Below, piece after piece: positions 1 through 7,152 of a stretch of DNA of 10,908 nucleotides (position 1 is its first letter; every line of letters starts with the position of its first letter). This DNA comes from an uncultured Clostridia bacterium (GTDB lineage: Bacteria; Bacillota; Clostridia; TANB77; CAG-508): NCBI GenBank assembly GCA_947631315.1, contig CANRLA010000042.1, positions 1 to 10,908 of the forward strand. Reading direction: 5' to 3'. The notes under the pieces were generated by a model. That model was not told the origin of the DNA and did no database searches. It saw nothing but the letters and a program-made list of their open reading frames with translations. Both the position numbers and the translations under genes were made by a program.

Positions 1-516
1 GATTATCCAAATACAAGAATATTAGATACTTATAGTTTAGAATTTTTAGACTTACCAAATAATTATTCAGAAAAAGACTTAAAAAAAGCAATTATTTCAA
101 ATATGAAAGATTTTATATTAGAAATAGGAAAAGATTTTACTTTTGTAGGAGAAGAATATAGAGTACAAGTTGGTGGACAAGACTTTTTCATAGATCTACT
201 GTTCTATAATAGAGCATTAAGCTGTTTAGTAGCATTTGAATTAAAAATAGGTGATTTTCAACTAGAATATATATCAAAAATGGATTTTTATTTAGAGGCA
301 TTAGATAGACAGGAGAAAAAAGAAAAAGAGAATCCAAGTGTAGGAATAATTTTATGCAGTGGCAAAAATGAACAAGTTGTAGAATATGCAATGAGTAGGA
401 CAATGTCACCAACTATGGTATCACAATATACTTTAAAATTAATTGATAAAAAACTTTTAGAAAATAAATTAAAAGAAATAAGTGATATGGTAGAAGAAAA
501 TAATAATAAAAAGTAA
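1..516 (+). CDS. YhcG/DUF1016-type PDDEXK nuclease, C-terminal part (5' end outside window)
   Basis: The frame is open from the first base, so the gene begins upstream. The 171 visible residues are the C-terminal nuclease half of a DUF1016 (YhcG) protein, a family of about 340-350 residues, so about half is missing. Visible features are the entry block FLDLPNNYSEKDL (residues 16-28), then GGQDFFIDLLFY (58-69) with Asp65 and FELK (79-82) with Glu80 and Lys82. These form the PD-(D/E)xK metal-binding core; the YISKMDFYLEAL block (90-101) follows. The family is predicted to cut DNA. Members often sit inside or beside type I restriction-modification and other defence loci, which fits the RhuM remnant and AlbA_2 gene that follow. 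Whether the full protein is active cannot be judged here. The family call is confident; the substrate is unknown. Confidence 0.9.
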   Translation, partial: DYPNTRILDTYSLEFLDLPNNYSEKDLKKAIISNMKDFILEIGKDFTFVGEEYRVQVGGQDFFIDLLFYNRALSCLVAFELKIGDFQLEYISKMDFYLEALDRQEKKEKENPSVGIILCSGKNEQVVEYAMSRTMSPTMVSQYTLKLIDKKLLENKLKEISDMVEENNNKK

Positions 517-556
517 AAAAGATAATTTTATTTATGATATAATTTACATTAAATGT

Positions 557-793
557 AATGAGGTTATATATTTTAACCCCAAAAACGGACAAAACTTTAA
601 ATATAAAGGAAAACAAGAAGTTTTGAATGAGTCAGAAAATAACATTACTTATCATTTACAAAATATATTTAAAACTGGAGAATTAGAAGAAAATTCAACT
701 CGTGCAAAAATTGCACAAGTTCAAACAGAAGGTATAAGAAGCGTTACAAGAAATATTGCTTATTGCACCAAATTTAGAACTAAAATTATATAA
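557..793 (+). pseudogene. RhuM-family protein remnant (deleted and truncated)
   Basis: This stretch is too broken to appear as a gene, but its frame reads NEVIYFNPKNGQ at 557-592 and, from 626, NITYHLQNIFKTGELEENS followed by AKIAQVQTEG and VTRNI. That second block is the recognisable N-terminal helix-turn-helix region of RhuM (virulence RhuM/Fic-adjacent) proteins, which normally run to about 300 residues or more. The usual WLTQ..MAELF segment between the two blocks is missing. The conserved YNLDxIIxVGYRV block that should come next is replaced by unrelated residues and a stop at 791. I infer a gene worn down by an internal deletion and loss of its 3' part. RhuM genes commonly accompany type I restriction and DUF1016 genes, consistent with the upstream neighbour. 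No good ribosome binding site was seen. Confidence 0.55.
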
Positions 794-822
794 AAATGGG
801 AATAAAGAACAAATACAAAACA

Positions 823-831
823 AGAAAGGAG
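823..831 (+). promoter_or_regulatory. Ribosome binding site that decides the TTG start at 840
   Basis: AGAAAGGAG lies 8 bases before TTG at 840-842. The same frame is open further upstream (a TTG at 756), but that part overlaps the RhuM remnant and has no such site. The next ATG in frame, at 855, is too far from the site. Confidence 0.7.
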
Positions 832-839
832 AAATCATA

Positions 840-2279
840 TTGAACGAAAAAGAAATGAAAAATATAATTTTACTAGGTGAAAATGTAAATACTGAATTTA
901 AGATTGCAACTAATCTGTTACCTAAAAATTTATTTGAAACTGTCTGTGCATTTTTGAACACAATAGGAGGATATATTATCTTAGGTGTAAATGACAATAA
1001 AGAGATTATAGGAATAAATGAAGAAAATATTGAAAAATTAAAAAAAGATTTTACAACAATGTGTAATAATGAACAAATATTAAGCCCAACAATAATAGCT
1101 CAATTGAATGAAATAAAAATAAATAATAAAATTTTGTTATATTCAAATATACAAGAGTCTAACACAATTCATAAATATAAAGGAAAAGTATTTATAAGAA
1201 ACTATGAAGGAGATTTTGATATTTCAAATAATATACCTCTTATTGTTAGTGTTCATAATAGAAAAAATAAAATATTTGATGAAGACAAGATCTATCCATA
1301 TACTTCAATTGAAGATGATTTAAGGCATGACTTAATGGAAAGAGCAAGAAAATATGCTAATTCTAATGTTAATAAACGACATATATGGATGGATATGACG
1401 GACTTAGAATTATTAAAAAGTGCAGGGTTGTATAAAAAAGATAGTCAGACAGGAAAAGAAGGAGTAACACTCGCTGGAATTATGCTATTTGGAAAAGATG
1501 AAGTTATAGCAAGTGTTAATCCATATTGTAGAACTGATGCATTATATAGAGTAGATGATTTAGATAGATATGATGATAGAGATTTTGTCGAAACAAATTT
1601 ACTTGATATGTATGATAGACTATTAGAGTTTATAAGTAAATATACTATGGATAGATTTGCATTAGACGAAAATGCAAGAAGAGTTAGTCCGAGAAATGTT
1701 TTTGCAAGAGAAATTGTATTAAATATGATTATGCATAGAGATATAACAGATGGACATACAAGTAGAGTAATTATTTATAAAGATAAATTAATTTGTGAAA
1801 ATCCAAATTCATTTAGAACTATGGGGATTCTTACTGTTAAAAATTATACGCCATTTGCTAAAAATCCAACACTTGCTAAATTTTTTAGAGAAATTGGATA
1901 TGCTGATGAGTTAGGAAGCGGTTTTGTAAAAATTACAAAAAATTCATATTTATATTCTGGAAAACCGCCTGTTTTTGAAGATAAAGAAATGTTTAGAGTA
2001 ACGATTCCTCTCCTAAGAGATGAAAAATTAGAAGAAAAAGATTTGATAAATTTAGCAAATTTTGAAACAAATGACACTTTAAATGACACTTTAAATGACA
2101 CTTTAAATGACACTTTAAAATTATTAAAAAATAATCCAAAATTAAAACAAAAAGAAATAGCAGAACAATTAAAAATATCTGAAAGAACTGTAAAAAGAAA
2201 TATAAAGGAACTAAAAGAACGTGGTTATATAGAAAGAATTGGAGCAAGAAAAAACGGATATTGGAAATTAAATTTATAG
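840..2279 (+). CDS. AlbA_2 (Schlafen-like) domain ATP-binding transcriptional regulator with winged-helix C-terminus
   Basis: A 479-residue protein of the large family once called RecG-like or AAA_4, now AlbA_2 plus HATPase_c_4. Residues 13-125 form the AlbA_2/Schlafen-like domain: ENVNTEFK (14-21) and the LNTIGGYIILGV block (39-50). Residues 205-395 contain the GHKL-like region, with GVTLAGIMLFG (208-218), EIVLNMIMHRDIT (291-303), where the family usually has ExLvNALvHRDY, and IGYADELGSGF (352-362). Residues 411-426 are four exact NDTL repeats forming a linker. Residues 430-479 are a winged helix (QKEIAEQLKISERTVKRNIKELKERGYI) that probably binds DNA. The TTG start is chosen for its ribosome binding site. 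No gene is co-directional within a short gap downstream, and the role is unproven; members often sit in defence islands as regulators or effectors. Apparently intact. Confidence 0.85.
   Translation: MNEKEMKNIILLGENVNTEFKIATNLLPKNLFETVCAFLNTIGGYIILGVNDNKEIIGINEENIEKLKKDFTTMCNNEQILSPTIIAQLNEIKINNKILLYSNIQESNTIHKYKGKVFIRNYEGDFDISNNIPLIVSVHNRKNKIFDEDKIYPYTSIEDDLRHDLMERARKYANSNVNKRHIWMDMTDLELLKSAGLYKKDSQTGKEGVTLAGIMLFGKDEVIASVNPYCRTDALYRVDDLDRYDDRDFVETNLLDMYDRLLEFISKYTMDRFALDENARRVSPRNVFAREIVLNMIMHRDITDGHTSRVIIYKDKLICENPNSFRTMGILTVKNYTPFAKNPTLAKFFREIGYADELGSGFVKITKNSYLYSGKPPVFEDKEMFRVTIPLLRDEKLEEKDLINLANFETNDTLNDTLNDTLNDTLKLLKNNPKLKQKEIAEQLKISERTVKRNIKELKERGYIERIGARKNGYWKLNL
2070..2117 (+). repeat. 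Four tandem 12-bp repeats (AATGACACTTTA) inside the AlbA_2 gene
   Basis: Four perfect head-to-tail copies of AATGACACTTTA, in frame, each encoding NDTL. They lie between the GHKL-like region and the winged helix. Because the unit is a multiple of three, copy-number changes would lengthen or shorten the linker without breaking the frame. Identity at the DNA level, including codon choice, suggests recent slippage or recombination. Confidence 0.95.
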
Positions 2280-2341
2280 TAACAAATATAATTAGTGAAA
2301 TAATATCTAACCTTTACATTGTATATAAAATTTTGGAATGA

Positions 2342-2608
2342 TTATTCGTATTATTTTTAGTAGCAATTTTAGTATTAAGCTATTTCAAAAAATATGGAGC
2401 TGTATTTATTGCAACCTTAACCTCTATAATAGTAAATGCATTTGTACTTACAAGAGAGTTTTGGTTTTCAATCCCTTGGTGGATATATCTTTTAATTGTA
2501 GGAGCTTTGCTAATAGCATTTGCAATAAAAAATGAATCAGATGAGAAAAAAGGAAAGAAAAAAATAACAAGTGCAATTAAAGATTTAAAAGAAAAAATTG
2601 AAAAATAA
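2342..2608 (+). pseudogene. C-terminal remnant of a multi-pass membrane protein
   Basis: From 2342 the frame reads LFVLFLVAILVLSYFKKYG, then VFIATLTSIIVNAFVL, REFWFSIPWWIYLLIVGALL and a lysine-rich tail ending at 2608. That gives about three hydrophobic segments and a basic cytosolic tail, which is the normal look of the end of a large integral membrane protein. There is no start codon with a ribosome binding site. The frame is stopped just upstream by TGA at 2339-2341, where TGG (Trp) would read through into ISNLYIVYKILE. I infer that only the 3' end of an ancestral gene survives. It resembles C-termini of DUF2157-type clostridial membrane proteins, but I am not sure of that family assignment. 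Confidence 0.45.
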
Positions 2609-2623
2609 AAAAGGATAAAGAAA

Positions 2624-3007
2624 ATGAGTGAAAAAAAATCTTTAAAAAAATTATCAAAATTGGATAAAATAAAAAATTCCCTAAAATCATTATTTGGTTA
2701 TAAAGAAGGAAAAAAATTTTTTAATTGATGCAACTTATAGACAGTTTTTTTTTAAGAGATGATTATAGTGTTTCTGGAAGATTTATAAAAGATAAGAGAT
2801 TTGGAGAAAAAGCTTCTCCAATGGCAAGATTATAGAGGAATTGATTTTGATGATGGAGAAATAGAAGGGTACTATGGAAACATAATAAAAACACCATTAA
2901 TGCGAAAAAAAGAATTACAAAAATCTACATATAAAGTAGAAGATAGAAGTAATTTGGCTATAGAACAAGATAAGAGTATAGAAGAAAATTTTTCACAGGA
3001 TAGATAA
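2624..3007 (+). pseudogene. Small unidentified gene broken by several frameshifts
   Basis: ATG at 2624 opens a lysine-rich frame (MSEKKSLKKLSKLDKIK...) that stops at 2726-2728 just after an A6T6 run. Coding-like sequence then continues in other frames. FLIDATYRQFF is readable at about 2718-2750 in the third frame. After a T9 run (2745-2753), LRDDYSVSGRFIKDKRFGEKASPMARL follows in the first frame up to TAG at 2833. From about 2836, RGIDFDDGEIEGYYGNIIK runs in the second frame to the stop at 3005-3007. Each change is in the same direction (+1), and the first two fall at homopolymers. I infer one ancestral protein of about 125 residues, or the tail of a longer one, broken by insertions or by sequence error. 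I do not recognise the family. The alternative is three unrelated tiny genes (2624-2728, 2728-2835, 2801-3007), of which only the last has reasonable length. Confidence 0.4.
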
Positions 3008-3032
3008 TGGTATTTAAGAAAGGTAAAAAAAT

Positions 3033-3785
3033 ATGAAAGCACTAATTACAGGAGCATCTTCAGGAATAGGAAGAAAAATTGCAGAAGAACTAGATGTAAG
3101 AGGATATGATTTAGTATTAGTTGCAAGAAATAAAGAGAAGCTTGAAGAAGTAAAAAATGGTTTAAATGCAAAAAATATAGAAATTATTACAATGGATTTA
3201 AGCAATCAAGAAAATTGTAAAAGATTATATTCATTAGTAAAAAATGTTGATATTCTAGTGAATAATGCAGGCTTTGGAAATTTTGGTGACTTTACTGAAA
3301 CTGATTTAGATAAGGAAATAAATTTAATTAATACCAATATAATTGCAGTGCATATACTTACAAAATTATATTTGAAAGATATGTTAAAAAAGAATAGTGG
3401 ATATATTTTAAATGTAGGATCAATTGCAGGATTTATGCCAGGACCTCTAATGCAAACATATTATTCTTCTAAATCATATGTAGTAAGACTTTCAGAAAGT
3501 ATAAGAGAAGAATTAAAAAAGAAAAAATCTAATGTAAAGATAAGTCTACTTTGTCCAGGACCTGTTGACACAAATTTTAATAATGTAGCAGGTGTTAAAT
3601 TTAACTTAAGTTCGTTAAGCAGTGAAAAAGTAGCAAAATATGCAGTAAAAAAGATGTTTAAAAATAAATTTCTAATAATTCCAGGATTTAAAATAAAAGT
3701 GGTAAAGTTATTTACAAAAATTATACCTGACAATATAATTGCACAATTTGTATATCATATGCAAGAAAAAAAGGTAAAAACTTAA
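3033..3785 (+). CDS. Short-chain dehydrogenase/reductase (classical SDR, DltE/COG0300-like)
   Basis: A complete 250-residue classical SDR. The Rossmann nucleotide site is TGASSGIG (6-13). NNAG is at 77-80, catalytic Ser130 lies in NVGSIAG, and YxxxK has Tyr143 and Lys147. PGPVDT (175-180) closes the active site. There is no acidic residue after strand 2 at the usual NAD-selecting spot; the strand ends LVLVARNKEKL with Arg32, which leans toward NADP(H). The substrate cannot be read from sequence; COG0300 members reduce varied lipids, ketones and sugars. The C-terminal part (220-245) is hydrophobic and basic and may touch the membrane. AAGAAAGG at 3016-3023 lies about 9 bases before ATG. The gene has no close partner: broken sequence lies upstream, and a terminator follows about 40 bases after its stop. 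Confidence 0.9.
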   Translation: MKALITGASSGIGRKIAEELDVRGYDLVLVARNKEKLEEVKNGLNAKNIEIITMDLSNQENCKRLYSLVKNVDILVNNAGFGNFGDFTETDLDKEINLINTNIIAVHILTKLYLKDMLKKNSGYILNVGSIAGFMPGPLMQTYYSSKSYVVRLSESIREELKKKKSNVKISLLCPGPVDTNFNNVAGVKFNLSSLSSEKVAKYAVKKMFKNKFLIIPGFKIKVVKLFTKIIPDNIIAQFVYHMQEKKVKT

Positions 3786-3823
3786 AGGAAAACCCTTGCC
3801 TTAAGTAGGGAGATTTAATATAT

Positions 3824-3855
3824 AAACAGGGTATAGAAATATATCCTGTTTTTTT
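3824..3855 (+). terminator. Intrinsic terminator after the SDR gene
   Basis: AAACAGGGTATA pairs with TATATCCTGTTT across a GAAA loop. This gives a 12-bp stem (one G-T pair) followed by further T residues to 3855. It separates the SDR gene from the glycosyltransferase unit. Confidence 0.85.
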
Positions 3856-3885
3856 GAAGGAGATTTAACTCAGACAAATTTTCAA

Positions 3886-3914
3886 TTGACAAAACGACTT
3901 CTAAATGTTAACAT
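3886..3914 (+). promoter_or_regulatory. Sigma-A-type promoter for the DUF2298-GT2 unit
   Basis: TTGACA (3886-3891) and TAACAT (3909-3914) are separated by 17 bases. The -35 is a perfect consensus. It lies just after the SDR terminator and about 30 bases before the ribosome binding site at 3933, so it is well placed to start the DUF2298 transcript. Confidence 0.75.
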
Positions 3915-3944
3915 ATAAGCATTAAAAAGAATAGGAGCTATCAG

Positions 3945-4038
3945 ATGAAAAAAGTAATAAAACCAGCAGTTATATTTAGTTTATTTTTAATAGTAATACT
4001 AGTTCGGAAATGCACTATTAAAAGAAAATTTTATTTAT
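3945..4038 (+). other. Probable true N-terminus of the DUF2298 gene, now out of frame
   Basis: ATG at 3945 has an AGGAG site (3933-3937) 7 bases upstream and encodes MKKVIKPAVIFSLFLIVILV, a typical N-terminal membrane segment. This frame then runs into nonsense and stops at 4110-4112. The sequence that continues it sensibly, FGNALLKENFIY, is in the frame of the long downstream gene from about 4003, just after a TAG at 4000. The two join as one natural protein N-terminus if one base is dropped, or two added, near 3999-4005. The long gene has no ribosome binding site at its first in-frame ATG (4039), so this piece is very likely its original start. The alternative is a separate 55-residue peptide, which is less convincing. 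Confidence 0.65.
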
Positions 4039-6246
4039 ATGATAAAATATTGGGGAACGCTTCTAATATTAGGAATTACAACATTCCCAATGACATCACT
4101 AATAATGAATAAGTTCGACGATAAAGGTTGGGCATTTTCTAAAATAATAGGTTTAGCAATACCAGCTGTAATACTATGGAACTTATCATATTTAAAAATA
4201 TTAAAATTTACGCAAACAAATGCATATATAATAATTGCAGCAATAGCTATAATAAATGTAATAATTTTGATAGCAAAAAGAGATAAATTTAAGGATATAA
4301 AGCAAAAATGGAGTAACATAGCAGTAATAGAATTACTATTTTTACTTCTATTTATGGTATGGGTATATATAAGAAGCTTTGTACCTGAAATAAACAGTAC
4401 AACAGAACAATTTATGAACTATGGATTTATAAATAAATTAATGAACTCGGAATATCTTCCAATAGAAGATATTTGGCTATCAGGAAACACAATTAATTAC
4501 TACTATTTTGGTCATTACATATCAGCATTTTTAAGCAAAATATCTTTTACAGGTGTAGAAGAAACATATAACTTGATGATGGCATTAATATCAGCATTTT
4601 TATTTGTATTACCTTATTCAATAGGAAAAAATTTAGGCAAACACTTTATAAAATTAGAAAATAAAAATATAAGCAACAATACAATTAACTCAAAAAGTAA
4701 AAAAATAGACAGAAATCTAACTAAAGAAAATGATAATAAAAAATCTGCCAAAATAGTCCCGATTCTAATGGCAGTATTTATAGCAACAGCATTATCAATT
4801 GGAGGAACATTCCACTATACGATACATAGATTAATCTTGAAAGATCCAAACTATTTTTATGCAGATATGTATCATTATATAGGCACAAATCCGAATACAA
4901 ATGATATAGGAATCACTTTAACACCAGCATATATGAACATAGAAGGTGACCTACATGCACATTACATAGATACAATATTTGCACTTACATCATTAGCACT
5001 ACTTTTGCAATATATGCTTTCAGATGATGAAAAAAGCAAATTACAGAAATTCCTAAATCCTAACATAATATTACTTGGAATTATGCTAGGAGTTCAGACA
5101 ATGACAAATTATTGGGATTTTCCAATTTATTTTGTAATAATGTCAGGAATAATTATTGTAAAAAATTTCATAAAATACAAAAAGCCAAAACAAAAAATAT
5201 TAATGACATTGCTAAACATAGCACAGATATTTTTATTACAAGTAATAACGACATTCTTATTCTCAAAATCATTGTATATAAGTGCAACACAAGTACGATT
5301 AACAGATACAAGATCGCAATTCTATAAATTATTAGTTTTATGGGGATTACCAACACTATGTATTTTAATTGAAATTGTTGCACAGTTGTATAGATATTTT
5401 AAAGAAAAGAGAAGCAAAAACTATGACGAAAAAGTTAAGAAAAGTATATTTAAATTCATTAGTGAAATGAATTTATCAGATTTATACATAATAGTTTTAG
5501 GAATCTGTGCAGTTGGACTAATTATAATGCCGGAAATAATCTATTTGAAAGATATATATATAGAAGAATATAAAAGAGCGAACACAATATTCAAATTAAC
5601 ATTTAATGCAAGTATTCTATTCAGCATTACAACAAGTTATATCTTAATTAAATATTTATATAAAAACAAAAGAATAGTGAATACAATATTAGTATGTTTA
5701 ATTTTATTTGCTTATATAACAACATTTGGATATGGAATAAATGCTATAAACTATGCGACAAAGAACTTTAAAGCTGAATCTTATGACTTAAAAGCAAATG
5801 TGGAAAAGTATGTAGCTTCAAATATGCCTGACGATTATAAAGCAATACAATGGATTAAGCAAAACATTGATAGAGATGCTGTAATATTAGAAATGACAGG
5901 CGAAAGCTATAAAGATAATGATAGAATATCTGTATTTACCGCAAACCCAACAGTATTAGGTTGGTATGTACATGAGTGGTGTTGGAGAGCAAAACCTGAC
6001 TATACTGCACCTGACATAATACAAGAAAGATGGAGTGAAGTTTATGATATATATCAAACTACATCTAAAGAAAAACTAGAAGAGTATATTGAAAAATACA
6101 ATATATCATATATTTATATAGGAAATGTAGAATTTCAGAAAGTATCAAGTATCAACTTAGATTTGCTATTAAATATTGGTGAAGTTGTATATGGACAGCC
6201 AGAAAATTATACCTTATCACCAGTCTACATAGTAAAAGTAAAATAA
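4039..6246 (+). CDS. DUF2298 (YYY-type) multi-pass membrane protein, probable GT-C-like glycosyltransferase
   Basis: 735 residues from the first in-frame ATG, plus about 32 more if the frameshifted 5' piece belongs to it. About 13-14 hydrophobic membrane segments lie between residues 4 and 566, and an extracytoplasmic-looking soluble tail covers about 575-735. Family landmarks are the TTEQFMNYGF loop (121-130), DIWLSGNTINYYYFGHY (144-160, the YYY motif), GDLHAH (303-308), FKLTFNAS (518-525) and GWYVHEWCWR (641-650). The loop Asp of the usual E-x-x-MD pattern appears to be Asn127. A hydrophilic, Asn/Lys-rich insert lies at about 205-236. The family is of unproven function; its topology and loop acids resemble GT-C transferases that use polyprenyl-phosphate sugars. 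The GT2 gene starts 66 bases downstream on the same strand, which supports that idea. Translation as sequenced may be poor because of the upstream frameshift. Confidence 0.85.
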   Translation: MIKYWGTLLILGITTFPMTSLIMNKFDDKGWAFSKIIGLAIPAVILWNLSYLKILKFTQTNAYIIIAAIAIINVIILIAKRDKFKDIKQKWSNIAVIELLFLLLFMVWVYIRSFVPEINSTTEQFMNYGFINKLMNSEYLPIEDIWLSGNTINYYYFGHYISAFLSKISFTGVEETYNLMMALISAFLFVLPYSIGKNLGKHFIKLENKNISNNTINSKSKKIDRNLTKENDNKKSAKIVPILMAVFIATALSIGGTFHYTIHRLILKDPNYFYADMYHYIGTNPNTNDIGITLTPAYMNIEGDLHAHYIDTIFALTSLALLLQYMLSDDEKSKLQKFLNPNIILLGIMLGVQTMTNYWDFPIYFVIMSGIIIVKNFIKYKKPKQKILMTLLNIAQIFLLQVITTFLFSKSLYISATQVRLTDTRSQFYKLLVLWGLPTLCILIEIVAQLYRYFKEKRSKNYDEKVKKSIFKFISEMNLSDLYIIVLGICAVGLIIMPEIIYLKDIYIEEYKRANTIFKLTFNASILFSITTSYILIKYLYKNKRIVNTILVCLILFAYITTFGYGINAINYATKNFKAESYDLKANVEKYVASNMPDDYKAIQWIKQNIDRDAVILEMTGESYKDNDRISVFTANPTVLGWYVHEWCWRAKPDYTAPDIIQERWSEVYDIYQTTSKEKLEEYIEKYNISYIYIGNVEFQKVSSINLDLLLNIGEVVYGQPENYTLSPVYIVKVK

Positions 6247-6312
6247 GCTATTTACTATATAAAAGAATGAAATGTAAAAAATATCTAAGATAAAAATAAG
6301 AAGGAAGGAAAA

Positions 6313-7023
6313 ATGGACAAATTATATATAATAATACCTACATATAATGAGGAAGAAAATATTGAAGATGTAGTAAAAGAATGGCATAAAATAGTAGAGA
6401 AATTTGGTAACAAAGAAAGTAAGTTAGTAGTAATTGATGATGGAAGTAAAGACAATACATATCAAAAACTAGAAAAGCTTAAGAAAAAATTAAAGCAACT
6501 AGAAGTAATAACAAAACCAAATTCAGGACATGGAGCAACAGTTTTATATGGATATAAATATGCTTTAGAAAAAGGAGCAGATTATATATTTCAAACAGAC
6601 TCAGATGGACAAACATTGCCATCAGAATTTAAGCAATTTTGGGAGCAAAGAGATAGCTTTGATGTAATAATAGGACATAGAAATCATAGAAAAGATGGAT
6701 TTTCGAGAATAATCGTTACAAAAGTTTTAAAATTTGTTTTGTTATGTATATTTGGACTAAAAATAACAGATGCCAATACCCCATATAGATTAATGAGCAA
6801 AGACATTCTAAGTAAATATATAGACAAAATACCAAAAGACTTTAATTTGACAAACGTAATGCTTACAGTATTATTTGTAGATGGTAAAGAAAAAGTAAAA
6901 TTTATACCAATTACATTTAGACCTAGACAAGGTGGAGTAAATTCCATAAACTTGAAAAAAATATTTAAAATAGGAGTACAAGCAATAAAAGACTTTAGGA
7001 TGATGAAAAAACAAATGAAATGA
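6313..7023 (+). CDS. Family 2 glycosyltransferase, DPM1-like (polyprenyl-phosphate sugar synthase type)
   Basis: 236 residues, the size of a single-domain DPM1-like GT2. IIPTYNEEENI (7-17) starts the GT-A fold. DDGSKDNT (42-49) binds the nucleotide sugar, and NSGHGATV (70-77) is the typical next block. DSDGQ (96-100) is the DxD-like metal site, and TDANTPYRLMS (152-162) and RPRQGGVNSI (203-212) complete the acceptor side. There are no C-terminal membrane helices; a hydrophobic stretch at 137-151 may lie on the membrane. The expected reaction is transfer of a sugar from a UDP- or GDP-sugar to undecaprenyl phosphate on the cytosolic face. Which sugar cannot be told. AAGGAAGG (6301-6308) is the ribosome binding site. 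It follows the DUF2298 gene in the same transcript and could feed it lipid-linked sugar. Confidence 0.9.
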   Translation: MDKLYIIIPTYNEEENIEDVVKEWHKIVEKFGNKESKLVVIDDGSKDNTYQKLEKLKKKLKQLEVITKPNSGHGATVLYGYKYALEKGADYIFQTDSDGQTLPSEFKQFWEQRDSFDVIIGHRNHRKDGFSRIIVTKVLKFVLLCIFGLKITDANTPYRLMSKDILSKYIDKIPKDFNLTNVMLTVLFVDGKEKVKFIPITFRPRQGGVNSINLKKIFKIGVQAIKDFRMMKKQMK

Positions 7024-7043
7024 TAAACTACCCGTTTTTCTTC

Positions 7044-7056
7044 AAACTAAAAGCTC
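7044..7056 (+). repeat. 13-bp direct repeat, copy 1 (after GT2 gene)
   Basis: AAACTAAAAGCTC occurs here, 20 bases after the GT2 stop, and again exactly at 7746-7758. The two copies bracket the TasA-like gene and its promoter. Confidence 0.6.
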
Positions 7057-7065
7057 CAATAATAG

Positions 7066-7094
7066 AAAACTGCAATTTATTAAATTGCAGTTTT
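7066..7094 (+). terminator. Intrinsic terminator after the GT2 gene
   Basis: AAAACTGCAATTT pairs perfectly with AAATTGCAGTTTT around a 3-base ATT loop. The T tract is short, and the A run on the other side would let it work on both strands. It closes the DUF2298-GT2 unit 43 bases after the GT2 stop. Confidence 0.75.
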
Positions 7095-7118
7095 AAAATT
7101 TATCTTACTTTCAATAAG

Positions 7119-7147
7119 TTAACATAATATCACTAAAATCATATAAT
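7119..7147 (+). promoter_or_regulatory. Sigma-A-type promoter for the TasA-like/SipW unit
   Basis: TTAACA (7119-7124) and a perfect TATAAT (7142-7147) are 17 bases apart. The pair sits between the GT2 terminator and the first gene of the export unit, giving an untranslated leader of about 70 bases. Confidence 0.75.
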
Positions 7148-7152
7148 AACTA

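Noticed and set aside
702..738. GTGCAA-AAA-TTGCAC hairpin and a TTGCAC-16-TATAAG promoter-like pair
   Set aside because: Both fall inside sequence explained by conserved RhuM coding (AKIAQVQTEG). A promoter for the AlbA_2 gene here is possible but not supported further.
756..839. Upstream TTG at 756 as the start of the AlbA_2 gene
   Set aside because: It overlaps the RhuM remnant, has no ribosome binding site, and the AlbA_2 domain begins after 840.
2339..2341. TGA read as tryptophan (alternative genetic code)
   Set aside because: Long intact genes in the window use TGG for all their Trp codons and have no internal TGA; with a recoded TGA, in-frame TGA would be frequent.
2338..2535. 65-residue forward frame from ATG 2338
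   Set aside because: It is a shadow of the membrane-protein remnant in the next frame, which has the clearer hydrophobic pattern and lysine-rich tail.
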